Source: an uncultured Neglectibacter sp.
GTDB lineage: Bacteria > Bacillota > Clostridia > Oscillospirales > Acutalibacteraceae
Direction: 5' to 3'
Length of the DNA stretch: 37,003 nt
Assembly: GCA_904374805.1 (NCBI GenBank)
Contig: CAJFEW010000044.1
Location: 1 to 37,003, forward strand
Position numbers and translations under genes: made by a program. Of this stretch, positions 13,904 to 21,741 are shown in pieces. The notes beneath the pieces are model-generated. The model was not told where the DNA came from, did no database searches, and saw only the letters and a program-made list of their open reading frames with translations. The number at the start of each line of letters is the position of its first letter. Positions within the stretch are counted from its first letter, which is position 1.

Positions 13904-15618
13904 TTATTCGTCCAGCTTCAGCACAGCCATGAAGGCCTCTTGGGGCACCTCTACGCTGCCCAGCTGGCGCATGCGCTTTTTGCCCTCCTTCTGCTTCTCC
14001 AGCAGCTTCTTCTTCCGGGTGATGTCGCCGCCGTAGCACTTGGCCAGCACGTCTTCTCCTTGAGCTTTTCCGCCATCTTCCGGGCCCGGGGATAGGCCTT
14101 GTCCGCGTGGATGATAAAGCTCAGGGCGTCCACCACTTCCCCGTTGAGCATAATGTCCAGCTTCACCAGCTTGCTGGGCTGGTAGCCCAGCAGCTCGTAG
14201 TCAAAGCTGGCGTAGCCCCGGGTGCGGGACTTTAAGGCGTCGAAAAAGTCGTAGACAATCTCGTTTAAGGGCAGTTCGTAGTGAATGTCCACCCGGTCCG
14301 TGTCCAGGTACTTCATGTCCTTAAACACGCCCCGGCGCTCCTGGCACAGCTCCATGATGTTGCCCACGTACTCCGAGGGCGAGTAGATGTGGGCGTTGCA
14401 GATGGGCTCTTCGGCGCTCTGGATCAAGGTGGGGTCCGGGTAGTTGGTGGGGTTGTCGATGGTGATGGTGCTGCCGTCGGTCAGATTCAGCTTGTACACC
14501 ACGCTGGGGGCGGTGGTGATCAAATCCAGGTCGTACTCCCGCTCCAACCGCTCCTGGATGATCTCCATGTGCAGCAGCCCTAAGAAGCCGCACCGGAAGC
14601 CAAAGCCCAAGGCCACGGAGGTCTCCGGCTCGAAGGTGAGGGAGGCGTCGTTTAATTGCAGCTTTTCCAAAGCGTCCCGCAGGTCGGTGTAGTGGGCCCC
14701 GTCGGCGGGGTAGATGCCGCAGAACACCATGGGCTGCACCGCCCGGTAACCCTCCAAAGGCTCTGCGGCGGGACGGTCCTTCAAGGTGACCGTATCGCCC
14801 ACCCGGGCCTGGCGCACGTCCTTGATGGAGGCGGCGATGTAGCCCACCTCCCCGGCGCAGAGGGCGTCGGCAGGCTCCAAGGTGGTGGCCCGCAAAAAGC
14901 CGCACTCCACCACGGTGAATTCCCCGCCGGTGGCCATCATGCGGATGGTGTCCCCGGGGCGCACCTGGCCGTCCTTAATCCGCACGTACACAATGACCCC
15001 CCGGTAGCTGTCGTAATAGGAGTCAAAAATCAACGCCCGGAGGGGGTCGTTCTCATCCCCCTGGGGAGCGGGAATGTCGGTGACAATCCGTTCCAGCACC
15101 TCCCCCACGTTTTCTCCGGTCTTGGCGGAGATCCGGGGGGCGTCCATGGCGGGGATGCCGATCACGTCTTCAATCTCGTGGCACACCCGTTCCGGGTCGG
15201 CGCTGGGCAGGTCGATCTTGTTCACCACCGGCAGGATCTCCAGGCCTGCGTCCACCGCCAGGTAGGTGTTGGCCAGGGTCTGGGCCTCAATGCCCTGGGA
15301 GGCGTCCACCACCAGCACGGCCCCTTCACAGGCGGCCAAAGACCGGGACACCTCGTAGTTGAAGTCCACGTGTCCGGGGGTGTCGATGAGGTTGAACACA
15401 TAGTCCTGGCCGTCCTTGGCGGTGTACACCAAGGTGACCGCGTGGGCCTTGATGGTGATGCCCCGTTCCCGTTCCAGGTCCATGTTGTCCAGCAGCTGGT
15501 TTTCCATCTCCCGCAGAGGCACAGACTGGGTCAGCTCCAAAATCCGGTCGGCCAAGGTGGACTTGCCGTGGTCAATGTGGGCCACAATGCTGAAATTGCG
15601 AATTTTGCTTCTATCCAT
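13904..15618 (-). pseudogene. lepA: Elongation factor 4 (LepA), C-terminal deletion plus frameshift
   Basis: ATG 15618 follows AGGAG and begins [20 protein letters not shown]. GTPase motifs are intact: AHIDHGKST, the ITIKAH switch, DTPGHVDF and NKID. EF-G-like domains II, III and V follow ([14 protein letters not shown] is diagnostic). LepA is a ribosome-associated GTPase (back-translocation or assembly). Near 14051-14060 the frame fails. Up to AEKLKE the reading matches LepA; the next sequence, in a different frame, resumes at [20 protein letters not shown] and runs to LKLDE and TAA at 13906-13904. About 30 residues normally lying between, including the conserved IPRQ and AAIG region, are missing. 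The unrestored frame instead ends at 13951 after an Arg/Ser-rich tail. The CTD tail, needed for normal LepA action, is therefore lost unless the deletion is a sequence error. Restored length is about 569 against roughly 600 in the family. Confidence 0.85.
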
Positions 15619-15667
15619 GAAAACACTCCTAGCAAAAGGATTCCTCATCGTAAGGCAATACCCTATT

Positions 15668-15696
15668 ATTATAGCAGAAAGCGGGAAAAAAGGAAA
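15668..15696 (-). promoter_or_regulatory. Extended -10 promoter of lepA
   Basis: On the minus strand TATAAT (15673-15668) is preceded by TGC. The -35 at 17 bp (TTTCCT) is weak. The -10 ends 50 bp upstream of the ATG at 15618. Confidence 0.55.
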
Positions 15697-15819
15697 GCGG
15701 CATCTGGGGAGAGGCGGCGGCCAAGTTGCCAAGCTTCCTACGGGAATACAGGGAAGGGCTGCGTTGCCCAAAGCCGCCTGTTCCCTCTCGCAGACCGCCA
15801 AATTTCCAGCCCGGGGGTA

Positions 15820-16090
15820 GCCCCTTTCTCGCCGGCTCCAAAAAGAGCCGCCCCTGGCCTTGCCGCAGGCAAGAAGCCAGCCTGTCCCGCGGGGTCACCC
15901 GCCTGCGTTCTGGCCCCTGCCATGCTACAAGGCGCTGCTCTCCCCCTCCTCGCCGGTTTCACAAAAGAGCCGCCCCTAGCCTTGCCCCAGGCAAGAAGCC
16001 AGCCTGTCTCGCGGGGCCACCCGCCTTGTCTCGCGGGGTCACCCGCAGGGGCCACCCGCTTGCATTCTGGCCCCTGCCATGCTACAATAA
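15820..16090 (+). repeat. Tandem duplication of a GC-rich block carrying the glyQS promoter
   Basis: Two imperfect copies (about 15828-15933 and 15948-16089). Each has CTCGCCGG, then AAAAGAGCCGCCCCT, then a CTTGCC-x-CAGGCAAG hairpin followed by AAGCCAGCCTGT, a CGCGGGG-CACCCGC hairpin, and CTGGCCCCTGCCATGCTACAA. The second copy has an extra insertion of the CTCGCGGGG-CACCCGC unit. Its last part is the working promoter at 16060-16088; the first copy carries a degraded version (CTGCGT-17-TACAAG). The hairpin units resemble those of family B. Confidence 0.7.
16060..16088 (+). promoter_or_regulatory. Sigma-A promoter of glycyl-tRNA synthetase
   Basis: TTGCAT (16060-16065), 17-bp spacer, TACAAT (16083-16088) with extended TGC. 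Predicted transcription starts near 16095, leaving a leader of about 38 nt. No T-box leader is possible in so short a space. Confidence 0.75.
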
Positions 16091-16132
16091 GCCCCAGTAC
16101 GCGACGTGAAAGCGAGAAAGGCGGTTCCCCTT

Positions 16133-17542
16133 ATGAAAGCATCTGAAAAAACCATGGAAACCATTGTCAACCTGTGCAAAGCCCGCGGCTTTATTTTCCC
16201 CGGCAGCGAAATCTACGGAGGCCTGTCCAACTCCTGGGACTACGGCCCCCTGGGCGTAGAGTTTAAAAACAACGTGAAAAAGGCCTGGTGGAAAAAGTTT
16301 GTCCAGGAGTCCCCCTATAACGTGGGCGTGGACGCCGCCATTTTGATGAACCCCCAGGTGTGGGTGGCCACGGGCCACGTGGGGGGCTTCTCCGACCCTC
16401 TCATGGACTGCAAAGACTGCAAAACCCGCCACCGGGCGGACAAGCTCATTGAGGACTTCACCGGGGAGAGCGCCGACGGCTGGTCCAACGAGAAAATGAT
16501 GGACTTTATCAAAGAACACCACATTCAGTGCCCCAACTGCGGCAGCGAAAACTTCACGGAAATCCGCCAGTTCAACCTGATGTTCAAAACCTTCCAGGGC
16601 GTCACGGAGGACGCCAAAAACGAGATCTACCTGCGGCCGGAGACTGCCCAGGGCATTTTTGTCAACTTCCCCAGCGTACAGCGCACCACCCGGAAGAAGC
16701 TGCCCTTCGGCATTGCCCAAATCGGCAAAAGCTTCCGCAACGAGATCACCCCCGGCAACTTCACCTTCCGCACCCGGGAGTTTGAACAGATGGAGCTGGA
16801 GTTCTTCTGCAAGCCCGACACGGATTTGGAGTGGTTTGCCTATTGGAAGGAGTTCTGCAAGCAGTGGCTGTTCTCCCTGGGCATGACCGAAGAAAACGTG
16901 CGCTTCCGGGATCACCGGCCCGAGGAGCTGTCCTTCTACTCCAAGGCAACCACCGACGTGGAGTACCTGTTCCCCTTTGGCTGGGGCGAACTGTGGGGCA
17001 TTGCCGACCGGACCGATTACGACTTGAAACGCCACCAGGAGCACTCCGGCAAGGACCTGACCTACTTCGACCAGGAGGAAAACCGCCGGTATGTCCCCTA
17101 CGTGATCGAGCCCAGCCTGGGCGCCGACCGGATGGCGTTGGCGTTCCTGTGCGACGCCTACGACGAGGAAGTGGTGGGCCAGGACAAAAATGGCAAGGAC
17201 GACGTGCGTGTGGTGCTGCGGCTGCACCCTGCCCTGGCGCCCTTTAAGGCGGCTGTGCTGCCCCTTTCCAAGAAACTGGGACCCAAGGCCCAGGAGATCC
17301 ACGACCTGCTCTCCAAGGACTTTATGGTGGATTACGACGAGGCCGGCTCCATCGGCAAGCGCTACCGCCGCCAGGACGAGATCGGCACGCCCTTGTGCAT
17401 CACCGTGGACTTCCAGACCGTTGGGGACGAAAACACCCCTGCGGACAACTGTGTCACCGTTCGGGATCGGGACACCATGGAACAGGTGCGCCTGCCCATT
17501 GACCAGCTGAAAACCTACCTCCAAGAGAAAATCTCCTTCTAA
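16133..17542 (+). CDS. glyQS: Glycyl-tRNA synthetase, homodimeric class II type
   Basis: 469 residues. ATG 16133 is preferred over GTG 16106, which would lie almost at the predicted transcript start; AGAAAGGCGG precedes the ATG. The protein is the single-chain form found in many Firmicutes, actinobacteria, archaea and eukaryotes, not the alpha2beta2 GlyQ/GlyS form. It starts [20 protein letters not shown] with the glycine-enzyme signature [14 protein letters not shown]. Two Cys pairs, CKDC and CPNC, flank a helical insert (about 92-143) and probably bind zinc. Class II motif 2 is visible as [20 protein letters not shown] and motif 3 as [13 protein letters not shown]. The anticodon-binding domain ([20 protein letters not shown] to the end) follows. 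The enzyme charges tRNA-Gly with glycine using ATP. It is monocistronic; no terminator is obvious before the family B repeat. Confidence 0.95.
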   Translation: MKASEKTMETIVNLCKARGFIFPGSEIYGGLSNSWDYGPLGVEFKNNVKKAWWKKFVQESPYNVGVDAAILMNPQVWVATGHVGGFSDPLMDCKDCKTRHRADKLIEDFTGESADGWSNEKMMDFIKEHHIQCPNCGSENFTEIRQFNLMFKTFQGVTEDAKNEIYLRPETAQGIFVNFPSVQRTTRKKLPFGIAQIGKSFRNEITPGNFTFRTREFEQMELEFFCKPDTDLEWFAYWKEFCKQWLFSLGMTEENVRFRDHRPEELSFYSKATTDVEYLFPFGWGELWGIADRTDYDLKRHQEHSGKDLTYFDQEENRRYVPYVIEPSLGADRMALAFLCDAYDEEVVGQDKNGKDDVRVVLRLHPALAPFKAAVLPLSKKLGPKAQEIHDLLSKDFMVDYDEAGSIGKRYRRQDEIGTPLCITVDFQTVGDENTPADNCVTVRDRDTMEQVRLPIDQLKTYLQEKISF

Positions 17543-18097
17543 GGCCCGTGGCCGGGCGGGGGGTTGCACCCCGGGCAAGCCGCCTTCTTGCGTGCCGCAA
17601 GGGCGGGGGGTTGCACCCCGGGCGAGCCACTTTCTTGCCTACGGCAAGGGCGGGTGCGTGGCCGCACGGGACAGACCGGCCCGTGGCCGGGCGGGACGAG
17701 CCGCCTTCTTGCGTGCCGCAAGGGCGGGGGATTGCACCCCGGGCGAGCCGCCTTCTTGCCTACGGCAAGGGCGGGGTTCGGGTACTTTCGCTTAGTGGAA
17801 ATACGCGGGCGTGAGGGAAAGGCACATCATCTGCGCGCCTGGCGGCGAGGGAAAGTTGTTTATTCTTGAAGCTCGTTGCTGCCCCCTTCCATTCCCCCTG
17901 GCCCCCCGAACGGGGGGAAGTGTCCCCCCTACCCCCCTCTTAGAGAGCGAGACTCTGCCAAGAGTAAAGGCCAAAACAAGGCAACAACGCGGGCAGAAAA
18001 ATCATCGACCCACACCAGGGGCCGCCGCCCTAAAGCGGCGTGCGCGACACAAAGTTCTTTGCCAAGCTTTCTTCGAAAGAAAGCGGGGAAAGCGGGA
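17543..18097 (+). repeat. Composite intergenic repeat family B, copy 2
   Basis: Four mini-hairpin units at 17543-17775, each built from GGGCGGGGGGTTGCACCCC and a CTTGC-x-GCAAG stem. Then follow a TACTTTCGCTTAGTGGAAATA segment, CTGCGCGCCTGGCGGCG, CCCCCCGAACGGGGGG and CCCCCCTACCCCCCTCTTA. A unique stretch (about 17941-18000) replaces the second hairpin block of the other copies. It ends with AAAGTTCTTTGCCAAGC and the palindrome GCTTTCTTCGAAAGAAAGC, as copies 1 and 3 do. It stops about 10 bp before the next gene's promoter. Confidence 0.8.
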
Positions 18098-18105
18098 GAG
18101 GATGG

Positions 18106-18134
18106 TTGCGGAGGAAAGGGTTCTGTGGTAGAAT
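18106..18134 (+). promoter_or_regulatory. Sigma-A promoter of the Ser/Pro-rich membrane protein
   Basis: TTGCGG (18106-18111), 17-bp spacer, TAGAAT (18129-18134) with extended TGG. It lies right at the end of the family B element; ATG 18184 follows after AGGAGG. Confidence 0.65.
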
Positions 18135-18183
18135 AGAGGGATAGAGACGCATTGGACATTCCAACGGCAGGAGGAACTGCTTT

Positions 18184-19383
18184 ATGAAATACCCACGCCG
18201 CTTGGCCGCCCTGGTGGGCGCCCTGGCCCTGTCCGCTGTGCTGGCTGCCACCCCGGCTCTGGCCACGGACGTTCCCAATGAAACCACCGATGTACCCGGA
18301 ACCGGAGACACCAGCTCCCAAGTCCCCGTAGAGACGCCTCCTCCCACTCCCACGCCGCCTACGCCGGAGCCGCCCTCTTCCTCCTCTTCGGAGGAACCCA
18401 GCAGCTCGGTGCCGGAACCTCCCTCCTCTTCCTCGGAAGATCCCAGCAGCTCCTCGGAGCCGCCCAGCTCTTCCGAAGGAGGCGAATCCAGCTTCTCCAG
18501 CGGGGAAGAGGTGCCCAGCTCCTCGGACCCCTCTTCGGAAGATCCCTGGGTAGAACCGGAACCGGAGCCCACCGAGGACCCCTGGGCCGGCGCCATTGTG
18601 GACGAGCCGGATCCCACCCCCTCGGCCACGCTGCCCTCCATCGGCGACGGAGGGGCCTCTATCGCCACCCCACGGCCTTCCGCCTCCACACCCCGGCCTG
18701 CTTTGGAGCGGCCCCGGCCCTCTCTGAATGACGGCTCCTCCGCAGAGGAAGAGGAGGCCACCCAGCCCAACTATGTGACGTTTGCCCAGCTGAATGTGCG
18801 GGGCAACTCCCTGGCTGCCACAGTGTTTTACGGGGGCGTGGCCTGCATCGCCTTGGGCGTGGCGGGCTTGGCGCTGATTTTGGCCCTGTACCTGCGGGGC
18901 CGGCGGCACGCCCGGGGCGACGGCCTGCGGGACGGCATTCTGGAGGAAATTCACGAGGCGGAAACCCGCCAAATGCCACCCCCGGCGGCGCCCGCTCCGG
19001 AAGAGCCGGTGGGCGACCTGCCTCAGGCGGCTTCCCTGTACACAGAAGAGCTGCCTCTGCCCCAAGATCCCTACGGAGGCCAAGAGGCGGTGTATCCAGA
19101 TCCGGACTATCCGGAGGAGGACGCCTATGATCCCCAAGGGCCGGCCTATGAGGCGCAAGGGGAAGCAGACCCGTATTCGGAGGACTTCTACGCCCAGGGC
19201 GCCTACGCTCCCCAGGAATACCTGGACGACCACGAAACAGACATTCCCGAGGAAAGCTACCAAGAACCGGTTCCCTGCGAGGAGGAGCCCCTGGACGCCA
19301 CCAAAACCTTCGACACGGAGGAGATTCTCCGGGAGGCTTTGGGTTTTGGTAAAGAGGAGCAAGATCCCTCCCAGCCCCGTTAA
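18184..19383 (+). CDS. Single-pass membrane protein with Ser/Pro-rich extracellular and acidic cytoplasmic segments
   Basis: 399 residues, ATG behind GGAGGA. A clear signal peptide (MKYPRRLAALVGALALSAVL, cleavage probably after ATPALA at 27) is followed by a disordered wall-spanning type segment of SSSSEEPSSS and PTPTPPTPEPP repeats (about 40-130) and a Pro/Glu/Asp stretch to about 190. One membrane helix (GGVACIALGVAGLALILALY, about 218-237) is followed by basic residues GRRHAR, so the long N-terminal part is outside. The cytoplasmic tail (about 240-399) is acidic with repeated Tyr/Pro/Asp stretches (DPYGGQ, PDPDYPEED, AYDPQG) and ends DATKTFDTEEILREALGFGK. I do not recognise a family. The layout recalls wall-anchoring or division-site adaptor proteins, but that is only resemblance. 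It stands alone between its promoter and the terminator at 19397. Confidence 0.8.
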   Translation: MKYPRRLAALVGALALSAVLAATPALATDVPNETTDVPGTGDTSSQVPVETPPPTPTPPTPEPPSSSSSEEPSSSVPEPPSSSSEDPSSSSEPPSSSEGGESSFSSGEEVPSSSDPSSEDPWVEPEPEPTEDPWAGAIVDEPDPTPSATLPSIGDGGASIATPRPSASTPRPALERPRPSLNDGSSAEEEEATQPNYVTFAQLNVRGNSLAATVFYGGVACIALGVAGLALILALYLRGRRHARGDGLRDGILEEIHEAETRQMPPPAAPAPEEPVGDLPQAASLYTEELPLPQDPYGGQEAVYPDPDYPEEDAYDPQGPAYEAQGEADPYSEDFYAQGAYAPQEYLDDHETDIPEESYQEPVPCEEEPLDATKTFDTEEILREALGFGKEEQDPSQPR

Positions 19384-19396
19384 CCAATATGCATAG

Positions 19397-19432
19397 AAAA
19401 GACCGCTGCCTGAACAGGCAGCGGTCTTTTTT
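19397..19432. terminator. Bidirectional terminator between convergent genes
   Basis: 16-bp perfect stem (AAAAGACCGCTGCCTG / CAGGCAGCGGTCTTTT) with a 2-nt loop, followed by TTTTTTC on the plus strand and TTTTCT on the minus strand. It serves the membrane protein (plus) and the htrA-ybaK operon (minus). Confidence 0.9.
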
Positions 19433-19462
19433 CACGTTTTTGCAGCGGCCCTTTTTCCCCGG

Positions 19463-19951
19463 TTACAGGGAGGTGACCACGTGCCCCCAGGCAGCTCCTG
19501 CAGCCCGGACCAGGTCTTGGGGAGAGAGGCTCAGCTGCAGGCCCCGCCGGCCGCCGCTGACATAGATCACCGGCTGCTCCCGCAGGGATTGCTCCACCAC
19601 CGTGGGGAACTGCTTTTTCATGCCCAACGCCGTGCAGCCGCCCCGTACGTATCCGGTGACGGCCAGCAGATCCTTTACCGGCAGCAGCTCCAGGGACTTC
19701 TCCCCCACCAGGGAGGCCGCCTTCTTCCGGTCCAGCTCCTGGTTGACCGGCAGCACAAACACATAGTGCCCGCCGCTTTTCCCCACGGTGACCAAGGTTT
19801 TGCACACCAGGCTGGGGTCCAGCCCCAGCTGCTGGGCCACTTCCAACCCATCGGTGAAGGTCTCGCAGGGGTAGGTGTGGGCCTCATAGGGGATGCGCAT
19901 CCGGTCCAGCAGCCGCAGAGCGTTTGTCTTTTCCCGTTTCTCTTTGGCCAT
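19463..19951 (-). CDS. ybaK: Cys-tRNA(Pro)/Cys-tRNA(Cys) deacylase, YbaK/EbsC family
   Basis: 162 residues, a normal length for the family. It has the family start NALRLLDRMRIPYEAHTYP, the active-site Lys in SLVCKTLVTVG (about residue 51), LPVNQELDRKKAA, and the signature GYVRGGCTALGMKKQFPTVV. These proteins hydrolyse cysteine mischarged on tRNA-Pro by ProRS, acting in trans. ATG 19951 overlaps the htrA stop (TAATG), so translation is probably coupled. It is the last gene of the RR-HK-htrA operon and ends at the bidirectional terminator. Its presence in an envelope-stress operon is unusual and may only reflect convenient co-transcription. Confidence 0.92.
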   Translation of the reverse strand: MAKEKREKTNALRLLDRMRIPYEAHTYPCETFTDGLEVAQQLGLDPSLVCKTLVTVGKSGGHYVFVLPVNQELDRKKAASLVGEKSLELLPVKDLLAVTGYVRGGCTALGMKKQFPTVVEQSLREQPVIYVSGGRRGLQLSLSPQDLVRAAGAAWGHVVTSL

Positions 19952-21741
19952 TACTGCTGTGTTTCCCCCTTATCTTCCAACAGGGTGATCTCCACTTCCA
20001 GCTCTTCTCCCAGGCCGGCCTCATTGATGCGGAACAGGGTGACCGTCACCTGGTCCCCGGGGCTGTACCGCAGCAGCAGGTTGGAGATCTCCGTCAAATC
20101 CTGCACCGACTCCCCGTCCAAGGCGGTGATAATGTCCCCCTCTTGGGCCTGGGTGTCTGCAAAGGCGCTGTCCTCGTCGATGGAGGCAATTAGAAAGCCC
20201 CGGGGCGTGCCGTTGAGCATGGCCTCCATCTCCGACACGTCATAGCCGGAAATACCCAGCCGCACCCGGCCCTGCACATAGCCTCCCGCCAAAAGCTGGT
20301 CCAAAATCTCCTTGGCCCGGCTCACAGGGATGGCAAACCCCATGCCCTCATAGCCCTCGGTGATGATCTTCGAGGAGTTGATGCCCACCACCTGGCCGTA
20401 CATGTTCACCAGGGGGCCGCCGGAGTTGCCCGGATTGATGGCCGCATCCGTCTGGATATAGGTCATGCCGTTTTCGCTGTAGCGCTCCACGGCCCGGTCC
20501 AGGCCGGAGACAATGCCCCGGGTCACGGACCCGGCAAAGCGGGAGCCTCCCGGGTTGCCAATGGCCAGCACCCACTCCCCAATGGAGAGCTCCGCCGCGT
20601 CTCCAAACTCCGCGGGGGTAAAGCCATAGTCGTTGGTTTTGATCACCGCCAGGTCCGTGGACCGGTCCACCCCCACCACCACGGCGTCATAGGTCTGGCC
20701 GTCGTAGGTGGTCACGGTCACCAGCACGTTTTTAGAGTTGAGCACCACGTGGGCGTTGGTGATCATATACCCGTCGGAGGTGGCGATGATGCCCGTGCCG
20801 GTGCTGGCCGTGGTCTCCCCGTCCTGAGAGACCTCCAGGGACACGGTGGACTGCACCACCTTGTCATAGGCCTGCTGGGCGTCCAGAGGGTCGCCGGCCG
20901 GCTTCTCCTGAATGGCGATGCCGTCTGTATTGGGAGTCATTTCCACATCCGGCAGCTCCAACTCCGGCTGGGCCTGCTCCTCCTCGCTGTCCGAGGGAAG
21001 CTGCTCTTGGGGCAGCTGCTCCTCCAGGGAGGGGGTCTCCGGCAAAGTGGCCTGGGTCCCGCCTGCGACCCCCGCGTACACGGCAAAGCAGGCAAAGCCC
21101 AAAATGGCTCCCGCTGCCAAGGCGGAGGCGATCCACAAAAATACCTTCAGCCCGCGGGACAGAGGCTTTCGCGCCCGGGGCGCCGGGCCGTAGGGGCTCC
21201 ACCCGGGCGCAGGCGCCGGCACTCCATAGGGGCCCGGGGCAGGGACCGTCCAGCCCGCCGGGTTCTGGGGCGGGGCGCCCCAAGAGGCCGCAGGCGGCTG
21301 CTGGGGAGGCGGCGCCCCCCAGGCTGGATTCCAAGCCGAAGGCGTCCCCGGCTGGGGTCCCCAGGGCTGGGGAGGCTGGCCGTTCCAGGCGGGCGTCCCC
21401 CAACTGCCGCCGGGCCAGCCCCCAGGGGCCTCCCCGCCCGGACCGGGCTGGGGTCCCTGGGCCGGAGGGGCCGAGGGAATCTCCTGGGCGGGAGAAGGCG
21501 CTGCAGCCTGCTGGACCGGGGGCGCTTCCTCCGGAGCTGCCGGGACGGGAGCCTCCGGCGTTTCCGGCTCTCCTTCCGTGGGAACCGGGTCCTGGCTGTC
21601 GGGCACCGGCGCTTCTACCGGCTGGGCGTGCTCCTCTCCCGGCTGGGTGAACCCATCCCCGCCTGGCGGGGGCGTCTGGGCCTCCGGACCGGGGGCCGCC
21701 GCCTCCTGGGGGACGGTTTGCTCATTCCGTTCTTCCTGCAT
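19951..21741 (-). CDS. htrA: HtrA/DegP-type membrane-anchored serine protease with PDZ domain
   Basis: 596 residues. The N-terminal 190 are a Pro/Ala/Gln-rich disordered cytoplasmic region with Trp-Gly-Pro motifs (GGWPGGSWGTPAW). A basic RKPLSRGLK precedes the membrane helix (about 200-222) that anchors the protease outside. After an acidic linker comes a trypsin-like domain with the triad His331 (ITNAHVVL), Asp363 (STDLAVIK) and Ser440 (NPGNSGGPL). One PDZ domain follows (GRVRLGISGYDVSEMEAML to the end; GDIITALDGESV). It degrades misfolded envelope proteins. The long N-terminal tail is far bigger than in Bacillus HtrA (about 60 residues). ATG 21741 overlaps the kinase gene end by 20 bp, suggesting coupling. 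By analogy with the Bacillus CssRS-HtrA arrangement, the adjoining two-component system may control it; this is inference. Confidence 0.92.
   Translation of the reverse strand: MQEERNEQTVPQEAAAPGPEAQTPPPGGDGFTQPGEEHAQPVEAPVPDSQDPVPTEGEPETPEAPVPAAPEEAPPVQQAAAPSPAQEIPSAPPAQGPQPGPGGEAPGGWPGGSWGTPAWNGQPPQPWGPQPGTPSAWNPAWGAPPPQQPPAASWGAPPQNPAGWTVPAPGPYGVPAPAPGWSPYGPAPRARKPLSRGLKVFLWIASALAAGAILGFACFAVYAGVAGGTQATLPETPSLEEQLPQEQLPSDSEEEQAQPELELPDVEMTPNTDGIAIQEKPAGDPLDAQQAYDKVVQSTVSLEVSQDGETTASTGTGIIATSDGYMITNAHVVLNSKNVLVTVTTYDGQTYDAVVVGVDRSTDLAVIKTNDYGFTPAEFGDAAELSIGEWVLAIGNPGGSRFAGSVTRGIVSGLDRAVERYSENGMTYIQTDAAINPGNSGGPLVNMYGQVVGINSSKIITEGYEGMGFAIPVSRAKEILDQLLAGGYVQGRVRLGISGYDVSEMEAMLNGTPRGFLIASIDEDSAFADTQAQEGDIITALDGESVQDLTEISNLLLRYSPGDQVTVTLFRINEAGLGEELEVEITLLEDKGETQQ

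Noticed and set aside
17543-17775. Possible CRISPR array from regularly recurring GTTGCACCCC and CTTGC-GCAAG units
   Set aside because: Units vary in length and directly abut one another; there are no unique spacers of constant size and no cas genes.
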